NCBI GenBank assembly: GCA_964430755.1
Contig: CAYSFT010000005.1
Span: 5,115 to 69,114 of the forward strand
Length of the DNA stretch: 64,000 nucleotides
Direction of reading: 5' to 3'
Origin: Flemingiibacterium sp964430755
Lineage (GTDB): Bacteria > Bacillota > Clostridia > Oscillospirales > CAG-272
Shown: one piece after another, positions 23,819-33,373 of the stretch
How positions within the stretch are numbered: the stretch's first letter is position 1
Layout: the number at the start of each line of letters is the position of its first letter
The notes under the pieces: model-generated
What the model saw: the letters and a program-made list of their open reading frames with translations, nothing else
Told to the model about the DNA's origin: nothing
Databases searched by the model: none
Program-made: the position numbers and the translations under genes

Positions 23819-24891
23819 GTGACAAGCCGAAAAAAGCGATAACTGCCGAGCAGTACAGACGCGACTTCAAGAATATAAAGCCGGGTGCGTATCTTTTTTA
23901 CGGAAGCGAGAACTTTATAAAGCTTCGTGAGCTGAAGAATCTGCGCAAAAAAATATGTACGGATGAAAATTTTGAAGTGTTTAATCATTTTGTTTTCACA
24001 AGGGATAATTACAGCGCGGAGGCGGTTTATTCGGCGGTGCTTTCGATGCCGATGATGAGCGATTACAAGCTTATTGAGCTTTATGAGATCCCGTTTGCGG
24101 AATATCGCAAAAAAGAGGACACCGAGGGACTTGAAGCTGCACTTGCAGCTGTCAGCGAGAGCGAAGACACGGTGCTTATTATATACACAACACCAGAAAA
24201 CTTTGATCCCGGCGAGACAAAAACTCCGTCTGCACTGATGAAAATGTTTTCGAAATATGCAACGCCGGTTGAGTTTGCCCATGAAACGACGGGACGCATT
24301 GTGCAGTGGGTTCAGAAGCATTTCACGTCCGACCGTATAGTTGCCGAGATACCGGAATGCAGTTATTTAATCGAGCTTGTAGGACATGACATGACAACCC
24401 TTTCGGGCGAGATTGAAAAGCTTTGTGCGTATCTTCATTATAAGGAACGCGATAAGCTTATGAGGGCGGATATAGAGCTTGTCTGTCCGCACAATAAGGA
24501 AATCGGCGCATTTGATTTTGCCGATGCGATACTCGACGGAAACAACGAAAAGGCATTTTACATTCTCGGCGACATGAAGCTGAAAAATGAGCCGGTGCCG
24601 GTTATTCTCGGCAGTATCATTAAAATTTACACTGATCTTTACTCTCTGAAGCATTACGCCGACGCCGGTATAAGTGCAGACGATGCGGCGAAAAAGCTCG
24701 GGCTTCATCCGTATGTTGCAAAGCTGCGTATGGGCAAGGCGAAGATGTGTGAGAAAAAAATGCTTGAAGCAATTATCACGCTTTGTTCGGACACCGATGC
24801 AAGCCTTAAATCAAGCGCGGTTGATGATTATCTGATACTTGAACGGCTTATCGTTCAGGCGTCACAATATCGTAAAAGGAAAATATTTTAA
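23815..24891 (+). CDS. holA: DNA polymerase III delta subunit
   Basis: This encodes 358 residues, typical for HolA. It is the clamp-loader subunit that opens the beta sliding clamp. The N-terminal GAYLFYGSENFIKLRELKNL and the DDAAKKLGLHPYVAKLRMGK segment near residue 300 are characteristic, as is the three-domain AAA-like length. Motif conservation is low in this family, but order and coupling support it. The ATG overlaps the preceding stop. Confidence 0.85.
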   Translation: MSDKPKKAITAEQYRRDFKNIKPGAYLFYGSENFIKLRELKNLRKKICTDENFEVFNHFVFTRDNYSAEAVYSAVLSMPMMSDYKLIELYEIPFAEYRKKEDTEGLEAALAAVSESEDTVLIIYTTPENFDPGETKTPSALMKMFSKYATPVEFAHETTGRIVQWVQKHFTSDRIVAEIPECSYLIELVGHDMTTLSGEIEKLCAYLHYKERDKLMRADIELVCPHNKEIGAFDFADAILDGNNEKAFYILGDMKLKNEPVPVILGSIIKIYTDLYSLKHYADAGISADDAAKKLGLHPYVAKLRMGKAKMCEKKMLEAIITLCSDTDASLKSSAVDDYLILERLIVQASQYRKRKIF

Positions 24892-24892
24892 A

Positions 24893-25489
24893 GTGAGTGA
24901 CAAGTTAAAGATTGATATTCCCATCGCGGTTGAAGGGAAGTATGACAAAATAAAGGTGGCGTCCGTTGCCAATGCCAATATTATCACGACGGACGGCTTC
25001 GGCGTTTTTGCATCCGAGGAAAAAGCGGCACTAATACGACGTCTTGCCGAGCCTCGCGGAATAATCGTGCTAACTGATTCAGACGGTGCGGGACTTGTGA
25101 TACGTAATTATTTCAATCGCGTACTGCCAAAAGACAAGCGGTATCACTTGTATATACCGCAGATCGAGGGCAAGGAAAAACGTAAAAAAACGCCGTCCAA
25201 AGCCGGTACACTCGGGGTTGAGGGAATGGAAGCGGAACTGCTTCGCGGTATACTTGCGCCGTTCGAGAGCGGAACTGAGGTTAAACTAAATGAACGTGAG
25301 CTGACGAAAACCGATTTCTTTGCTGACGGTCTTTCGGGCAGCGACGATTCGGCAAACAAGCGCGCACGTCTTTGCAGATATCTTTCGCTTCCCGATAATA
25401 TGTCGGCGAATGCACTGCTTGCCGCGATAAATATGCTCGGCGAGGTCGGGCAATATGAGGAGTTTATAAAAAATGATGGGGAAAATTAA
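24893..25489 (+). CDS. rnmV: RNase M5-like Toprim protein
   Basis: This encodes 198 residues from GTG 24893, 2 bases after the holA stop, with AAAGGA upstream. The Toprim core is IPIAVEGKYDKIKV (Glu metal ligand) and GIIVLTDSDGAG (DxD). The C-terminal part is a DUF4093-like domain. RNase M5 matures 5S rRNA in Firmicutes. The Toprim fold is clear; the exact substrate is inferred. The start of gtrA overlaps its 3' end. Confidence 0.78.
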   Translation: MSDKLKIDIPIAVEGKYDKIKVASVANANIITTDGFGVFASEEKAALIRRLAEPRGIIVLTDSDGAGLVIRNYFNRVLPKDKRYHLYIPQIEGKEKRKKTPSKAGTLGVEGMEAELLRGILAPFESGTEVKLNERELTKTDFFADGLSGSDDSANKRARLCRYLSLPDNMSANALLAAINMLGEVGQYEEFIKNDGEN

Positions 25490-25931
25490 AGCGTTATTTC
25501 AAAAATACCGCGAGCTTATCATGTACGTAATATTTGGTGGACTGACAACGGTGGTCAACTGGTTTTTCTATTATATCGTTCCTCACTCGGAAGACCCGAT
25601 TGCGTCGTTTGTGATTTTTGGCAAGGAGCTTTTCCTTTCCGAATGGCTTATTGCCCAGGTGATTGCGTGGGTTGCGGCGGTTATATTTGCTTTTGTTGTT
25701 AATAAGATATTCGTTTTTGAAGATAAAGACAACAGTGCCAAAGCCATTTTTCGTCAGATATGGCAGTTCGTCAGCGTGCGTATTGCGTCGTTTCTAATCG
25801 AAACCTTACTTATGTGGGTTCTCATTGATATTCTCGGGTTTAGCACAAATATCGCAAAGATACCTGTTGCGGTGCTGACTGTTGTTATTAACTATATAGC
25901 GTCTAAATTACTTATTTTCAAAAAGAGGTAA
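25473..25931 (+). CDS. GtrA-family membrane protein
   Basis: This encodes 152 residues with four membrane helices: YVIFGGLTTVVNWFFYYIV near 18-36, a second near 58-77 ending FVVNKIFVFED, then VSVRIASFLIETLLMWVLI and VAVLTVVINYIASKLLIF. This is the GtrA layout, with the FVVNKIFVF and YIASKLLIF pair. GtrA proteins help move lipid-linked sugars across the membrane for wall glycans or teichoic acids. GAGGAG lies within the upstream gene. Confidence 0.85.
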   Translation: MMGKIKALFQKYRELIMYVIFGGLTTVVNWFFYYIVPHSEDPIASFVIFGKELFLSEWLIAQVIAWVAAVIFAFVVNKIFVFEDKDNSAKAIFRQIWQFVSVRIASFLIETLLMWVLIDILGFSTNIAKIPVAVLTVVINYIASKLLIFKKR

Positions 25932-25939
25932 TTCCTGTA

Positions 25940-28198
25940 ATGAAACTAAAATTTACCGTTGAGGGAATGAGCTGTGCCGCTTGTTCGGCATCGGTTGAGC
26001 GCGTTACAAAGCGTATAGAGGGCGTTAATGAGGCAAGTGTAAATCTTCTTGCAAAAACGCTTATTGTTGAGGCTGACGAAATCCCCGAGCTTTCAGATAA
26101 GATTTGCGAGGCGATTTCCAAGGCAGGATTTTCAGCTGTACCTATGGTTGAAAAGACACCCGAAGTGAAAAAAACAGCCGAAAAAGATGGAGAAGATGCG
26201 GGTAAAGCATCACGCGAGATGAAGGTTCGTCTTTTTGCTTCGATCGGTTTTCTTCTTGTGCTCATGTATATTTCAATGGGACACATGATCGGTCTGCCGA
26301 CACCTCATTTTTTCCATGGAGAAGAAAATGCGCTGATCTTCGCGTTCACGCAGTTTCTTTTAACCTTGCCGGTTATGTACCTGAACCGAAAATTCTATAT
26401 TGTCGGATTTAAGGCACTCTTCCACCGCTCACCCAATATGGACTCGCTCGTTGCGGTTGGTTCTGCGGCGGCGGTGATATACGGTATCGTTGCGATATTT
26501 ATGATCGGTTACGGTCTCGGTCACGGCGATATGGAAACTGTTCATCACTATGCGTCGAATCTTTATTTTGAGTCTGCGGCGATGATACTCACGCTTGTGA
26601 CTGTCGGAAAATTTTTAGAGGAACGCTCCAAAAACAAGACCGGTGCGGCGATTGAACGTCTTAATAAGCTTGCTCCCGACACTGCGAGCGTTGAGCGCGA
26701 CGGACGTGTAATTGAGATCAAAACATCAGAGCTTGTTATTGGAGATATAATCATTATACGTCCGGGCGAATCCTTGCCTGCGGACGGTGTTATCGTTGAG
26801 GGCTCATCGGCTCTTGATGAAGCGGCGTTGACGGGCGAATCCATCCCTGTTGAAAAATCGGTTGGAGACAGTGTTATGAGTGCGACCATCAACAAAAACG
26901 GCAGCTTTAAGTACCGTGCCGAAAAGGTCGGCGGCGAGACTGCACTTGCGAAGATAATCGAGCTTGTACGTGACGCAGGTGCGACAAAGGCGCCGATTGC
27001 GAAGCTTGCCGACAAGGTAAGCGGTGTGTTTGTTCCGATCGTAATGTCTATTGCGCTTGTGACGTTTGCCATTTGGCTGATACTCGGAAAAAACTTTGAT
27101 TTTGCGCTTTCATGCGGAATTTCGGTGCTGGTTATTTCCTGCCCGTGTGCGCTCGGACTTGCGACTCCGGTTGCGGTTACCGTTGCAATTGGCAGAATGG
27201 CTGAGCGCGGAATACTTGTAAAAAGTGCCGAGGCTCTTGAGGTTTTACACGATGTAAAGACTGTTGCTCTTGATAAAACCGGTACGGTTACCGAGGGTAA
27301 GCCAACTGTGACCGATATAATCGCAGACGATGAGGACAATCTTCTTAATATTGCGGCTTCCCTTGAAGCTCCGAGCGAACATCCGCTTGCCGGTGCGATT
27401 CTCGAATATTGCAAAAATAACGGTGCGAGCTCAGAGTCCGTGTCGGAATTTGCCGCTGTCTCGGGACGCGGTGTCACAGCTTTGATAGGCGGTAAACGTG
27501 CATTTTCGGGCAACGCTGTGTATATGCGCGAGCAGGGAATGGTTACCGATAAATACGATGCTGACCTTTCAGCTCTTGCGAGCGAGGGAAAGACACCGAT
27601 GCTCTTTGCGCTTGACGGCGAAATTATTGGTGTTATTGCCGTTGCTGACGTGATAAAGCAGGATGCGCCCGATGCTATTGCAAGGCTTGGTAAAATGGGT
27701 GTTTCGACAATGATGCTGACAGGCGATAACAAGATTACCGCCGCGGCTATTGCAAAAAAAGCCGGTATAACCGATGTCAGCGCGGAGGTGCTTCCGGGTG
27801 ACAAAGAGCGTATTGTTTCCTCGCTTATGAATGACGGCAAAAAGGTTGCATTTGTCGGCGACGGCATCAACGATTCGCCTGCTCTCACACGAGCCGATGT
27901 TGGTATTGCCATAGGTTCGGGCGCGGATATCGCCATTGATTCGGCGGATATCGTTTTAATGAAAAACGAGCTTTCCGATGTTCCTGCGGCAATTGAATTT
28001 TCGCGTCTTACACTTCGCAATATCAAGCAGAATCTTTTCTGGGCATTTTTCTATAATACGCTCGGTATTCCGATTGCGGCAGGTGTTTTGTCAGGTTTTG
28101 GTATCGTGCTTTCGCCGATGATCGGTGCGGCGGCAATGAGTCTTTCCTCACTGTTCGTTGTGACGAATGCACTGCGGCTTTACAGAACTAAGGTTTAA
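25940..28198 (+). CDS. copA: Copper-exporting P1B-type ATPase
   Basis: This encodes 752 residues. The N-terminal HMA domain has GMSCAACSAS (copper-binding CxxC). Membrane helices follow from about residue 95. Then come LTGESIP (actuator), VISCPCALG (CPC ion site in the sixth helix), DKTGTVTEGK (phosphorylated Asp), SEHPLAGAI (HP motif), TGDN and VGDGINDSPALTRADVG. It should export Cu(I). A second HMA protein follows 23 bases later as the likely chaperone. No CsoR or CopY gene is visible nearby. Confidence 0.92.
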   Translation: MKLKFTVEGMSCAACSASVERVTKRIEGVNEASVNLLAKTLIVEADEIPELSDKICEAISKAGFSAVPMVEKTPEVKKTAEKDGEDAGKASREMKVRLFASIGFLLVLMYISMGHMIGLPTPHFFHGEENALIFAFTQFLLTLPVMYLNRKFYIVGFKALFHRSPNMDSLVAVGSAAAVIYGIVAIFMIGYGLGHGDMETVHHYASNLYFESAAMILTLVTVGKFLEERSKNKTGAAIERLNKLAPDTASVERDGRVIEIKTSELVIGDIIIIRPGESLPADGVIVEGSSALDEAALTGESIPVEKSVGDSVMSATINKNGSFKYRAEKVGGETALAKIIELVRDAGATKAPIAKLADKVSGVFVPIVMSIALVTFAIWLILGKNFDFALSCGISVLVISCPCALGLATPVAVTVAIGRMAERGILVKSAEALEVLHDVKTVALDKTGTVTEGKPTVTDIIADDEDNLLNIAASLEAPSEHPLAGAILEYCKNNGASSESVSEFAAVSGRGVTALIGGKRAFSGNAVYMREQGMVTDKYDADLSALASEGKTPMLFALDGEIIGVIAVADVIKQDAPDAIARLGKMGVSTMMLTGDNKITAAAIAKKAGITDVSAEVLPGDKERIVSSLMNDGKKVAFVGDGINDSPALTRADVGIAIGSGADIAIDSADIVLMKNELSDVPAAIEFSRLTLRNIKQNLFWAFFYNTLGIPIAAGVLSGFGIVLSPMIGAAAMSLSSLFVVTNALRLYRTKV

Positions 28199-28221
28199 AA
28201 TAATTAAAAGGAGATATTATC

Positions 28222-28425
28222 ATGAAAAAAATAATCAAAATAGACGGTATGCACTGTTCACACTGCTTAACTCGTGTTGCAAACGCACTTGCGGCACTTG
28301 GGCTCAAAGCAAATGTAACGCTTCCCGACGGTATTGCCACGGTTGAGGGAGATAACATTCTCGAGGATAAGGTACTGCGTGATGCCATTGAAGATCTCGG
28401 CTTCGAGGTTGTTGAGATCAAATAA
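28222..28425 (+). CDS. copZ: Copper chaperone, HMA domain
   Basis: This encodes 67 residues, one HMA domain with the metal motif GMHCSHCLTRV. It delivers Cu(I) to the ATPase encoded upstream. AAAGGAG lies before the ATG. The length and motif fit CopZ-type chaperones. Confidence 0.85.
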   Translation: MKKIIKIDGMHCSHCLTRVANALAALGLKANVTLPDGIATVEGDNILEDKVLRDAIEDLGFEVVEIK

Positions 28426-28436
28426 CATAATTAAAA

Positions 28437-28456
28437 GGGACGCCGATAAGCGTCCC
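28437..28456 (-). terminator. Terminator of hpf, between convergent genes
   Basis: GGGACGC (28437-28443) and GCGTCCC (28450-28456). Read on the minus strand it is followed by TTTTAATTAT. The plus side lacks a good U-run. Confidence 0.72.
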
Positions 28457-28475
28457 GCTCTCTTTGGATATTGGG

Positions 28476-28988
28476 TTATTTCTGCGGAACTATAACGCCA
28501 TAGTCGCCATCGTTGCGGCGGTAGACAACATTGACCTCGCCGGTTGCGGAGTCGGAATAGAGGAAGAAGCTGTGTCCGAGCAGGTTCATCTGGAGTATTG
28601 CTTCTTCGGGGGTCATAGGATGCAGGGTAAATTCTTTCTTGCGGATGATCGGTTCATCATCAAACGGTTCTTCGAGAATTTCAGTTACAGCAGTTTCACG
28701 TAAACGCTTTTCAAGACGGGTTTTATTCTTGCGTATCTGACGTTCGATTGCCGCAACCGCGAGGTCGAGGGCATTGCGGAAGGTTTCATCGGATTCTTCG
28801 CCGCGGTAGATCATGCCGCCTGCCATGATGGTTACTTCCACGCGCTCACGGTTCTTCTGTACGGAGAGTTTGACGGTTGCCGTGGGCTCATCGCGGAAGA
28901 ACTTGTCGAACTTGGCAAGCTTCGCCTCTGCAATAGGCTTGAAATCTTCGGGAACACTTAAATGTCTGCCAACGTAGGTAATAATCAT
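28476..28988 (-). CDS. hpf: Ribosome hibernation promoting factor, long form
   Basis: This encodes 170 residues from ATG 28988 (MIITYVGRHLSVPEDFK) with AAAGGTGGAG upstream; an earlier start is possible but has no site. Residues 1-100 are the HPF/YfiA ribosome-binding fold. Residues about 115-170 (PIIRKKEFTLHPMTPEEAIL to NVVYRRNDGDYGVI) are the dimerisation domain of long HPF, which pairs 70S ribosomes into 100S particles in stationary phase. It has its own promoter. Confidence 0.93.
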   Translation of the reverse strand: MIITYVGRHLSVPEDFKPIAEAKLAKFDKFFRDEPTATVKLSVQKNRERVEVTIMAGGMIYRGEESDETFRNALDLAVAAIERQIRKNKTRLEKRLRETAVTEILEEPFDDEPIIRKKEFTLHPMTPEEAILQMNLLGHSFFLYSDSATGEVNVVYRRNDGDYGVIVPQK

Positions 28989-29053
28989 AAACTCTCCACC
29001 TTTTATATTTGATTTTCGCAAGTGAGATATGTTTATCTCTCATCTGCATATAT

Positions 29054-29082
29054 AGTATACCATATTTTGAGTGAAAAATCAA
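29054..29082 (-). promoter_or_regulatory. Promoter of hpf
   Basis: On the minus strand, TTGATT (29077-29082), a 17-bp spacer and TATACT (29054-29059). The leader includes a small GAGATA/TATCTC hairpin. Confidence 0.75.
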
Positions 29083-29171
29083 CACCTTTGGCGAAAATCT
29101 TTTATAATATTTTATGAACATTTACCATAAAAATGTTACATTTGATTTTGCAAGAAATCTTGCGTTTTTTA

Positions 29172-29201
29172 TTGACAGAAACCACCTTAATATGGTATAA
29201 T
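29172..29201 (+). promoter_or_regulatory. Upstream promoter of the propeller glycosidase gene
   Basis: TTGACA (29172-29177), an 18-bp spacer and TATAAT (29196-29201). It would give a leader of about 190 nt. Confidence 0.65.
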
Positions 29202-29309
29202 ATATAGGTACAGTTCTGTTTTCACACCTGTATGGCTCGGCAATTTTTATGAGCATTATTTTTTTGCGGCATATGTCCCAAATGGGATATAAAAAGTCGC
29301 GAATACACG

Positions 29310-29339
29310 TTGACACTTGTTTTACCGAAATGGTAAACT
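29310..29339 (+). promoter_or_regulatory. Second promoter overlapped by a palindromic operator-like site
   Basis: TTGACA (29310-29315), an 18-bp spacer and TAAACT (29334-29339). The spacer and -10 contain TTTACC-GAAAT-GGTAAA (29321-29337), a 6-bp inverted repeat placed where a repressor would block polymerase. Confidence 0.55.
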
Positions 29340-29400
29340 GTCTGTGTATGCATATTAAGCAGCATATATATTACAGTGAAACATTTAAGGAGATACAACA

Positions 29401-30924
29401 ATGATCGACATTAAAAACAGAAGAGAATGCTTTTTTGATAATTTCCTCATCGACGAAGTAAATACCACTGCCGAAAAAAGACTGCACAAACCGGTTCGTC
29501 AAGCTCCCATCCTTGTGCTCGATAAGCCTTGGGAGGGAAGATATACAACTTTCTTCACGCCGATCTTTGCCGAGGGCAAATGGAAGATGTATTACGTTAC
29601 TCAGGTTTACAGAGAGAACAGCAGTGTGCAAAAGTTTGTCTGCTACGCAGAGAGCGACAACGGAATTGACTGGGTGAGACCTGATCTTTGCATTGTTGAG
29701 TTTGAAGGCTCGGTTCACAACAACATTATATTGGACCTTGAAATGCTGAAAGAATATGAATTCAAGACCTTCGACAATATGTCTGTATTCTATGATGAAA
29801 ACCCTAGCTGCCCGAGAAGAGAAAAATATAAGATGAACGCATGGCTTTGCGGTCACTCGGCACTGATAGTTCTCAAAAGTGCGGACGGCATCCATTTTAC
29901 CAAGAGTCAGATAATCACCGAGGATGGCTCTTTTGATTCACACAATCGCGTTTTCTGGAGTCGTGAGCATAACAAATATTTTTGCTATTACAGGGATCAT
30001 CATGAGCCGGGTAAAAATATTCCGATTATTGATAAATCTTATTTTGACAAAACAGCACTGGAGCTTTTTGATCCCGAAAAATTCTTGCTGCGTGAACCGG
30101 GCGATGCGGATGATTCATCGATGATAATGAGAGATATCAGAGTTATCGAATCCGAGGATTTTGTCAATTGGACTCCAAAGCAGAGCATAAATATCACCGG
30201 TAACGATTATCAGCTCTATAATAACGTCGTGTTCCCGTATCCGAGAGCACCGCACATTTTCGTTGGTTTACCGCTTCGCTATACCGAGCGCAAGGCGTGG
30301 ACAAAATGCTACGATGAGCTTTGCGGCAAGGGAAGCAGAATTAACAGAATGGGTCCGCGCGGTCTGCGTTTTGGACTTGCAATCACGGACGGGCTGTTCA
30401 TGACAAGTCGCGACGGTTATAACTTTACAAAATATGATGAGGCAATATTACCGCCTCCGCCCGAAAATCCCGAGGCATTCGTTTACGGTGACGGAACCGC
30501 ATCACCTGCTCTTATTGAAGTGCCGTCGGATATCCCCGGGGCAGAAAACGAGTATATGATCATTGTCCGCGAAAGCTTCCGTGCGACTACCGGATACAAT
30601 CAGCTCGTTAAATACACAATACGCCTTGACGGCTTCGTTTCGCTTCATGTAGGCGGCAAAGAGGCTGTGGCGCTAACCAAGGAATTTACATACGATGGCG
30701 AGAATCTTTACGCCAATATTGCAACGTCTGCGCGAGGTGGCGCTTATTTCACCTTAAAGTGCGGCGATGAGGAATATACATCCTGCGAGATGTTCGGAAA
30801 TTCAACAGACAAACGTATACGCTTCGAGGATGATGAAGCGGTTAAACGTCTTTCCGGTAAACCGGTAACGCTGAAAATTGAGATGTTTGACTGTGATATC
30901 TACTCGATTAAATTTGATAAATAA
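29401..30924 (+). CDS. Putative five-bladed beta-propeller glycosidase
   Basis: This encodes 507 residues without a signal peptide. Blade-like repeats are seen: WKMYYVTQVYRENSSVQKFV followed by CYAESDNGIDWVRPD, then ALIVLKSADGIHFTKSQ, FWSREHNKYFCYYRDHH, TSRDGYNFTKYDEA and YMIIVRESF. The SxDGxxF/W pattern is typical of GH43/GH32-like propellers. No family number can be assigned. The C-terminal 100 residues form a beta domain. AAGGAG lies 8 bases upstream. The two-promoter, operator-bearing leader suggests sugar-responsive control. Its partner enzymes in this window would be the glycosidases at 2-6 kb. Confidence 0.65.
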   Translation: MIDIKNRRECFFDNFLIDEVNTTAEKRLHKPVRQAPILVLDKPWEGRYTTFFTPIFAEGKWKMYYVTQVYRENSSVQKFVCYAESDNGIDWVRPDLCIVEFEGSVHNNIILDLEMLKEYEFKTFDNMSVFYDENPSCPRREKYKMNAWLCGHSALIVLKSADGIHFTKSQIITEDGSFDSHNRVFWSREHNKYFCYYRDHHEPGKNIPIIDKSYFDKTALELFDPEKFLLREPGDADDSSMIMRDIRVIESEDFVNWTPKQSINITGNDYQLYNNVVFPYPRAPHIFVGLPLRYTERKAWTKCYDELCGKGSRINRMGPRGLRFGLAITDGLFMTSRDGYNFTKYDEAILPPPPENPEAFVYGDGTASPALIEVPSDIPGAENEYMIIVRESFRATTGYNQLVKYTIRLDGFVSLHVGGKEAVALTKEFTYDGENLYANIATSARGGAYFTLKCGDEEYTSCEMFGNSTDKRIRFEDDEAVKRLSGKPVTLKIEMFDCDIYSIKFDK

Positions 30925-30953
30925 AAACAATTTTATTAAACGGAGGCACTATT

Positions 30954-32039
30954 ATGTCACAGAAACTTCGTGCCGGCATCGTCGGCGCAACCGGTATGGT
31001 CGGTCAGAGATTTATCACTCTGCTTGAAAACCATCCTTACTTCGAAATCACCGCACTTGCGGCAAGTCCGCGTTCGGCAGGCAAGACCTATGAGGAAGCT
31101 CTCGGCGGTCGCTGGAAGCTGCAGACTCCCATGCCCGAGTCGGTTAAGGATATGATCGTTATCGACGCATCGAAGCTTGATGTTATGGCAGAGAAGGTTG
31201 ATTTCGTTTTCTGCGCAGTCGATATGAAGAAGGATGAGATCAAGGCGCTTGAGGAAGCTTATTCAAAGGCGGAGATCCCCGTTGTTTCCAATAACTCCGC
31301 TAACCGTTGGACTCCCGACGTTCCGATGGTTATTCCGGAAATCAACGATGCTCATCTTGAGGTTATTGAAGCGCAGAAGAAGCGTCTCGGTACAACTCGC
31401 GGTTTTATCGCGGTTAAGCCGAACTGCTCGATCCAGTCTTATGTTCCCGCGCTCACTCCTCTTATGAAGTTTGAGCCGACCGAGGTTGTGGCAACTACAT
31501 ATCAGGCTATATCCGGCGCAGGCAAGACCTTCAATGAATGGCCCGAGATGATTGATAATGTTATCCCGTACATCGGCGGTGAAGAGGAAAAATCCGAGCA
31601 GGAGCCGCTTAAAATCTGGGGTAAGGTTGAAAACGGTGAGATCGTCAAAGCGGCGGCTCCCCTTATCACGACACAGTGCATCCGTGTACCTGTAAGCGAT
31701 GGTCACACTGCAGCTGTGTTTGTAAGATTCAAGAATAAGCCCACAAAGGAACAGATCCTTGAAGCATGGGCAGAGTATTCGGGTAAGCCGCAGGAGCTTG
31801 AGCTTCCGCACGCACCCAAGCAGTTCATTCACTATTTTGAGGAGGATAATCGTCCTCAGGCGAATGTTGACCGTAATCTCGAGGGTGGTATGGCTATCTC
31901 CCTCGGCAGACTCCGCGAGGACACACTGTTTGACTACAAGTTTGTAGGTCTGTCGCATAATACACTTCGCGGTGCCGCAGGCGGTGCTGTTGAAATTGCA
32001 GAGCTTCTTTACAGACTCGGCTATCTTTCTGCAAAATAA
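30954..32039 (+). CDS. asd: Aspartate-semialdehyde dehydrogenase
   Basis: This encodes 361 residues. It reduces aspartyl phosphate to aspartate semialdehyde with NADPH, feeding lysine, methionine and threonine synthesis. Motifs: GIVGATGMVGQRFI (NADP loop), SNNSANRW, VKPNCSIQS with the catalytic Cys, and ISGAGKTFNEWPE. The length and motif spacing match the archaeal/fungal-like branch found in many Clostridia rather than the E. coli form. ACGGAGG precedes the ATG. Confidence 0.92.
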   Translation: MSQKLRAGIVGATGMVGQRFITLLENHPYFEITALAASPRSAGKTYEEALGGRWKLQTPMPESVKDMIVIDASKLDVMAEKVDFVFCAVDMKKDEIKALEEAYSKAEIPVVSNNSANRWTPDVPMVIPEINDAHLEVIEAQKKRLGTTRGFIAVKPNCSIQSYVPALTPLMKFEPTEVVATTYQAISGAGKTFNEWPEMIDNVIPYIGGEEEKSEQEPLKIWGKVENGEIVKAAAPLITTQCIRVPVSDGHTAAVFVRFKNKPTKEQILEAWAEYSGKPQELELPHAPKQFIHYFEEDNRPQANVDRNLEGGMAISLGRLREDTLFDYKFVGLSHNTLRGAAGGAVEIAELLYRLGYLSAK

Positions 32040-32053
32040 TTAAAGACTCATAT

Positions 32054-32072
32054 GGGCGAGCTATGCTCGCCC
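32054..32072. repeat. Short perfect hairpin between asd and purD
   Basis: GGGCGAGC (32054-32061), loop TAT, GCTCGCCC (32065-32072). There is no U-run. It resembles a small dispersed palindrome or an mRNA end protector. Confidence 0.55.
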
Positions 32073-32104
32073 TGCACATTATCACCTAAAACGGAGGACA
32101 ACCC

Positions 32105-33373
32105 ATGAAACAGGATATACTTATAGTTGGCGGCGGCGGACGCGAGCATACAATTGCGTGGGCTCTCAAAAAATCGCCTGACTGCGGTAAAATATATATG
32201 GCTCCCGGCAACGGCGGCACAGCGGCAATTGCCGAAAATCTGCCGATCAAAGCGACAGATGTTGACGGCGTTGTTGCTGCTGCAAAGGAAAAAGGTGTTG
32301 ACCTTGTATTCGTTGCGCCGGATGATCCGCTTATGCTCGGTATGGTTGACAGACTTGAAGCTGAGGGAATACGTGCGTTTGGACCTCGTGCAAATGCCGC
32401 TATCATTGAGGGAAGCAAGGTCTTTTCAAAGGAGCTTATGAAGAAGTACGGCATTCCGACGGCAAGCTATGAGGTGTTCACTTCATCCGATGCGGCGATT
32501 GCTTACATCAAGGAGCAGAATTCGTTCCCGACGGTTATCAAGGCAGAGGGACTTGCGCTCGGTAAGGGCGTTATCATTGCAGAGGACCTTGCCGCGGCAG
32601 AGGCAGGCGTTCACGAGATCATGGACGACAAGGTGTTCGGTGATGCAGGTAACCGTGTTGTTATCGAAGAATTTCTCACCGGCCCCGAGGTTTCCGTGCT
32701 GGCTTTCACTGACGGAAAGACCATTCAGACGATGGTTTCCGCACAGGACCACAAGCGTGCACTTGACGGCGACAAGGGACTTAACACCGGCGGTATGGGC
32801 ACATTCTCACCGAGCCGTATTTACACTCCCGAAATTGCCGAGGTCTGCATGAATACAATATTCTGCCCGACAATTGAAGCTATGGCAAAAGAGGGCAGAC
32901 CTTTTAAGGGCGTTATCTATTTCGGGCTTATGATCACAGCGAAGGGACCGAAGGTTATCGAATATAACGCTCGCTTCGGTGATCCCGAAACACAGGTCGT
33001 TCTTCCGCGACTTAAAACAGATCTGCTTGCGATTATCAATGCCGTTATCGACGAAAAGCTTGATACTATCGACATTGAATGGGAAAACAATGCCTGTGTC
33101 TGCGTTGTTGCGGCATCGGGCGGATATCCCACTAAATATGCAAAGGGCTATGAGATCAAGGGACTTGACAAGCTCGAGGGACATGACGATATCATGGTAT
33201 TCCACGCCGGAACAGACATAAAGGACGGCAAGCTTGTTACCTCAGGCGGACGTGTACTTGGCGTTACCGCAAAGGGTGCTGATCTTGATGAGGCGATTGC
33301 AAAGGCTTATGAGGCGATAAAATCGGTTGAATTTACCGATATGCATTATCGTCGTGATATTGGTGTAAAATGA
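32105..33373 (+). CDS. purD: Phosphoribosylamine-glycine ligase
   Basis: This encodes 422 residues, typical. It joins glycine to phosphoribosylamine with ATP in purine synthesis. Motifs: IVGGGGREHTIAWAL at the start, the ATP-grasp core with FPTVIKAEGLALGKGVII, GPEVSVLAF, AQDHKRALDGDKGLNTGGMG and EYNARFGDPETQ. ACGGAGG lies upstream. purE and purN are 20 kb away, so the purine genes are scattered. Its stop overlaps the next gene by 4 bases. Confidence 0.94.
   Translation: MKQDILIVGGGGREHTIAWALKKSPDCGKIYMAPGNGGTAAIAENLPIKATDVDGVVAAAKEKGVDLVFVAPDDPLMLGMVDRLEAEGIRAFGPRANAAIIEGSKVFSKELMKKYGIPTASYEVFTSSDAAIAYIKEQNSFPTVIKAEGLALGKGVIIAEDLAAAEAGVHEIMDDKVFGDAGNRVVIEEFLTGPEVSVLAFTDGKTIQTMVSAQDHKRALDGDKGLNTGGMGTFSPSRIYTPEIAEVCMNTIFCPTIEAMAKEGRPFKGVIYFGLMITAKGPKVIEYNARFGDPETQVVLPRLKTDLLAIINAVIDEKLDTIDIEWENNACVCVVAASGGYPTKYAKGYEIKGLDKLEGHDDIMVFHAGTDIKDGKLVTSGGRVLGVTAKGADLDEAIAKAYEAIKSVEFTDMHYRRDIGVK

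Noticed and set aside
26563..28026. 487-codon minus-strand frame opposite copA
   Set aside because: It is Ser/Ile-rich shadow text with no motif; the plus-strand ATPase motifs are decisive.
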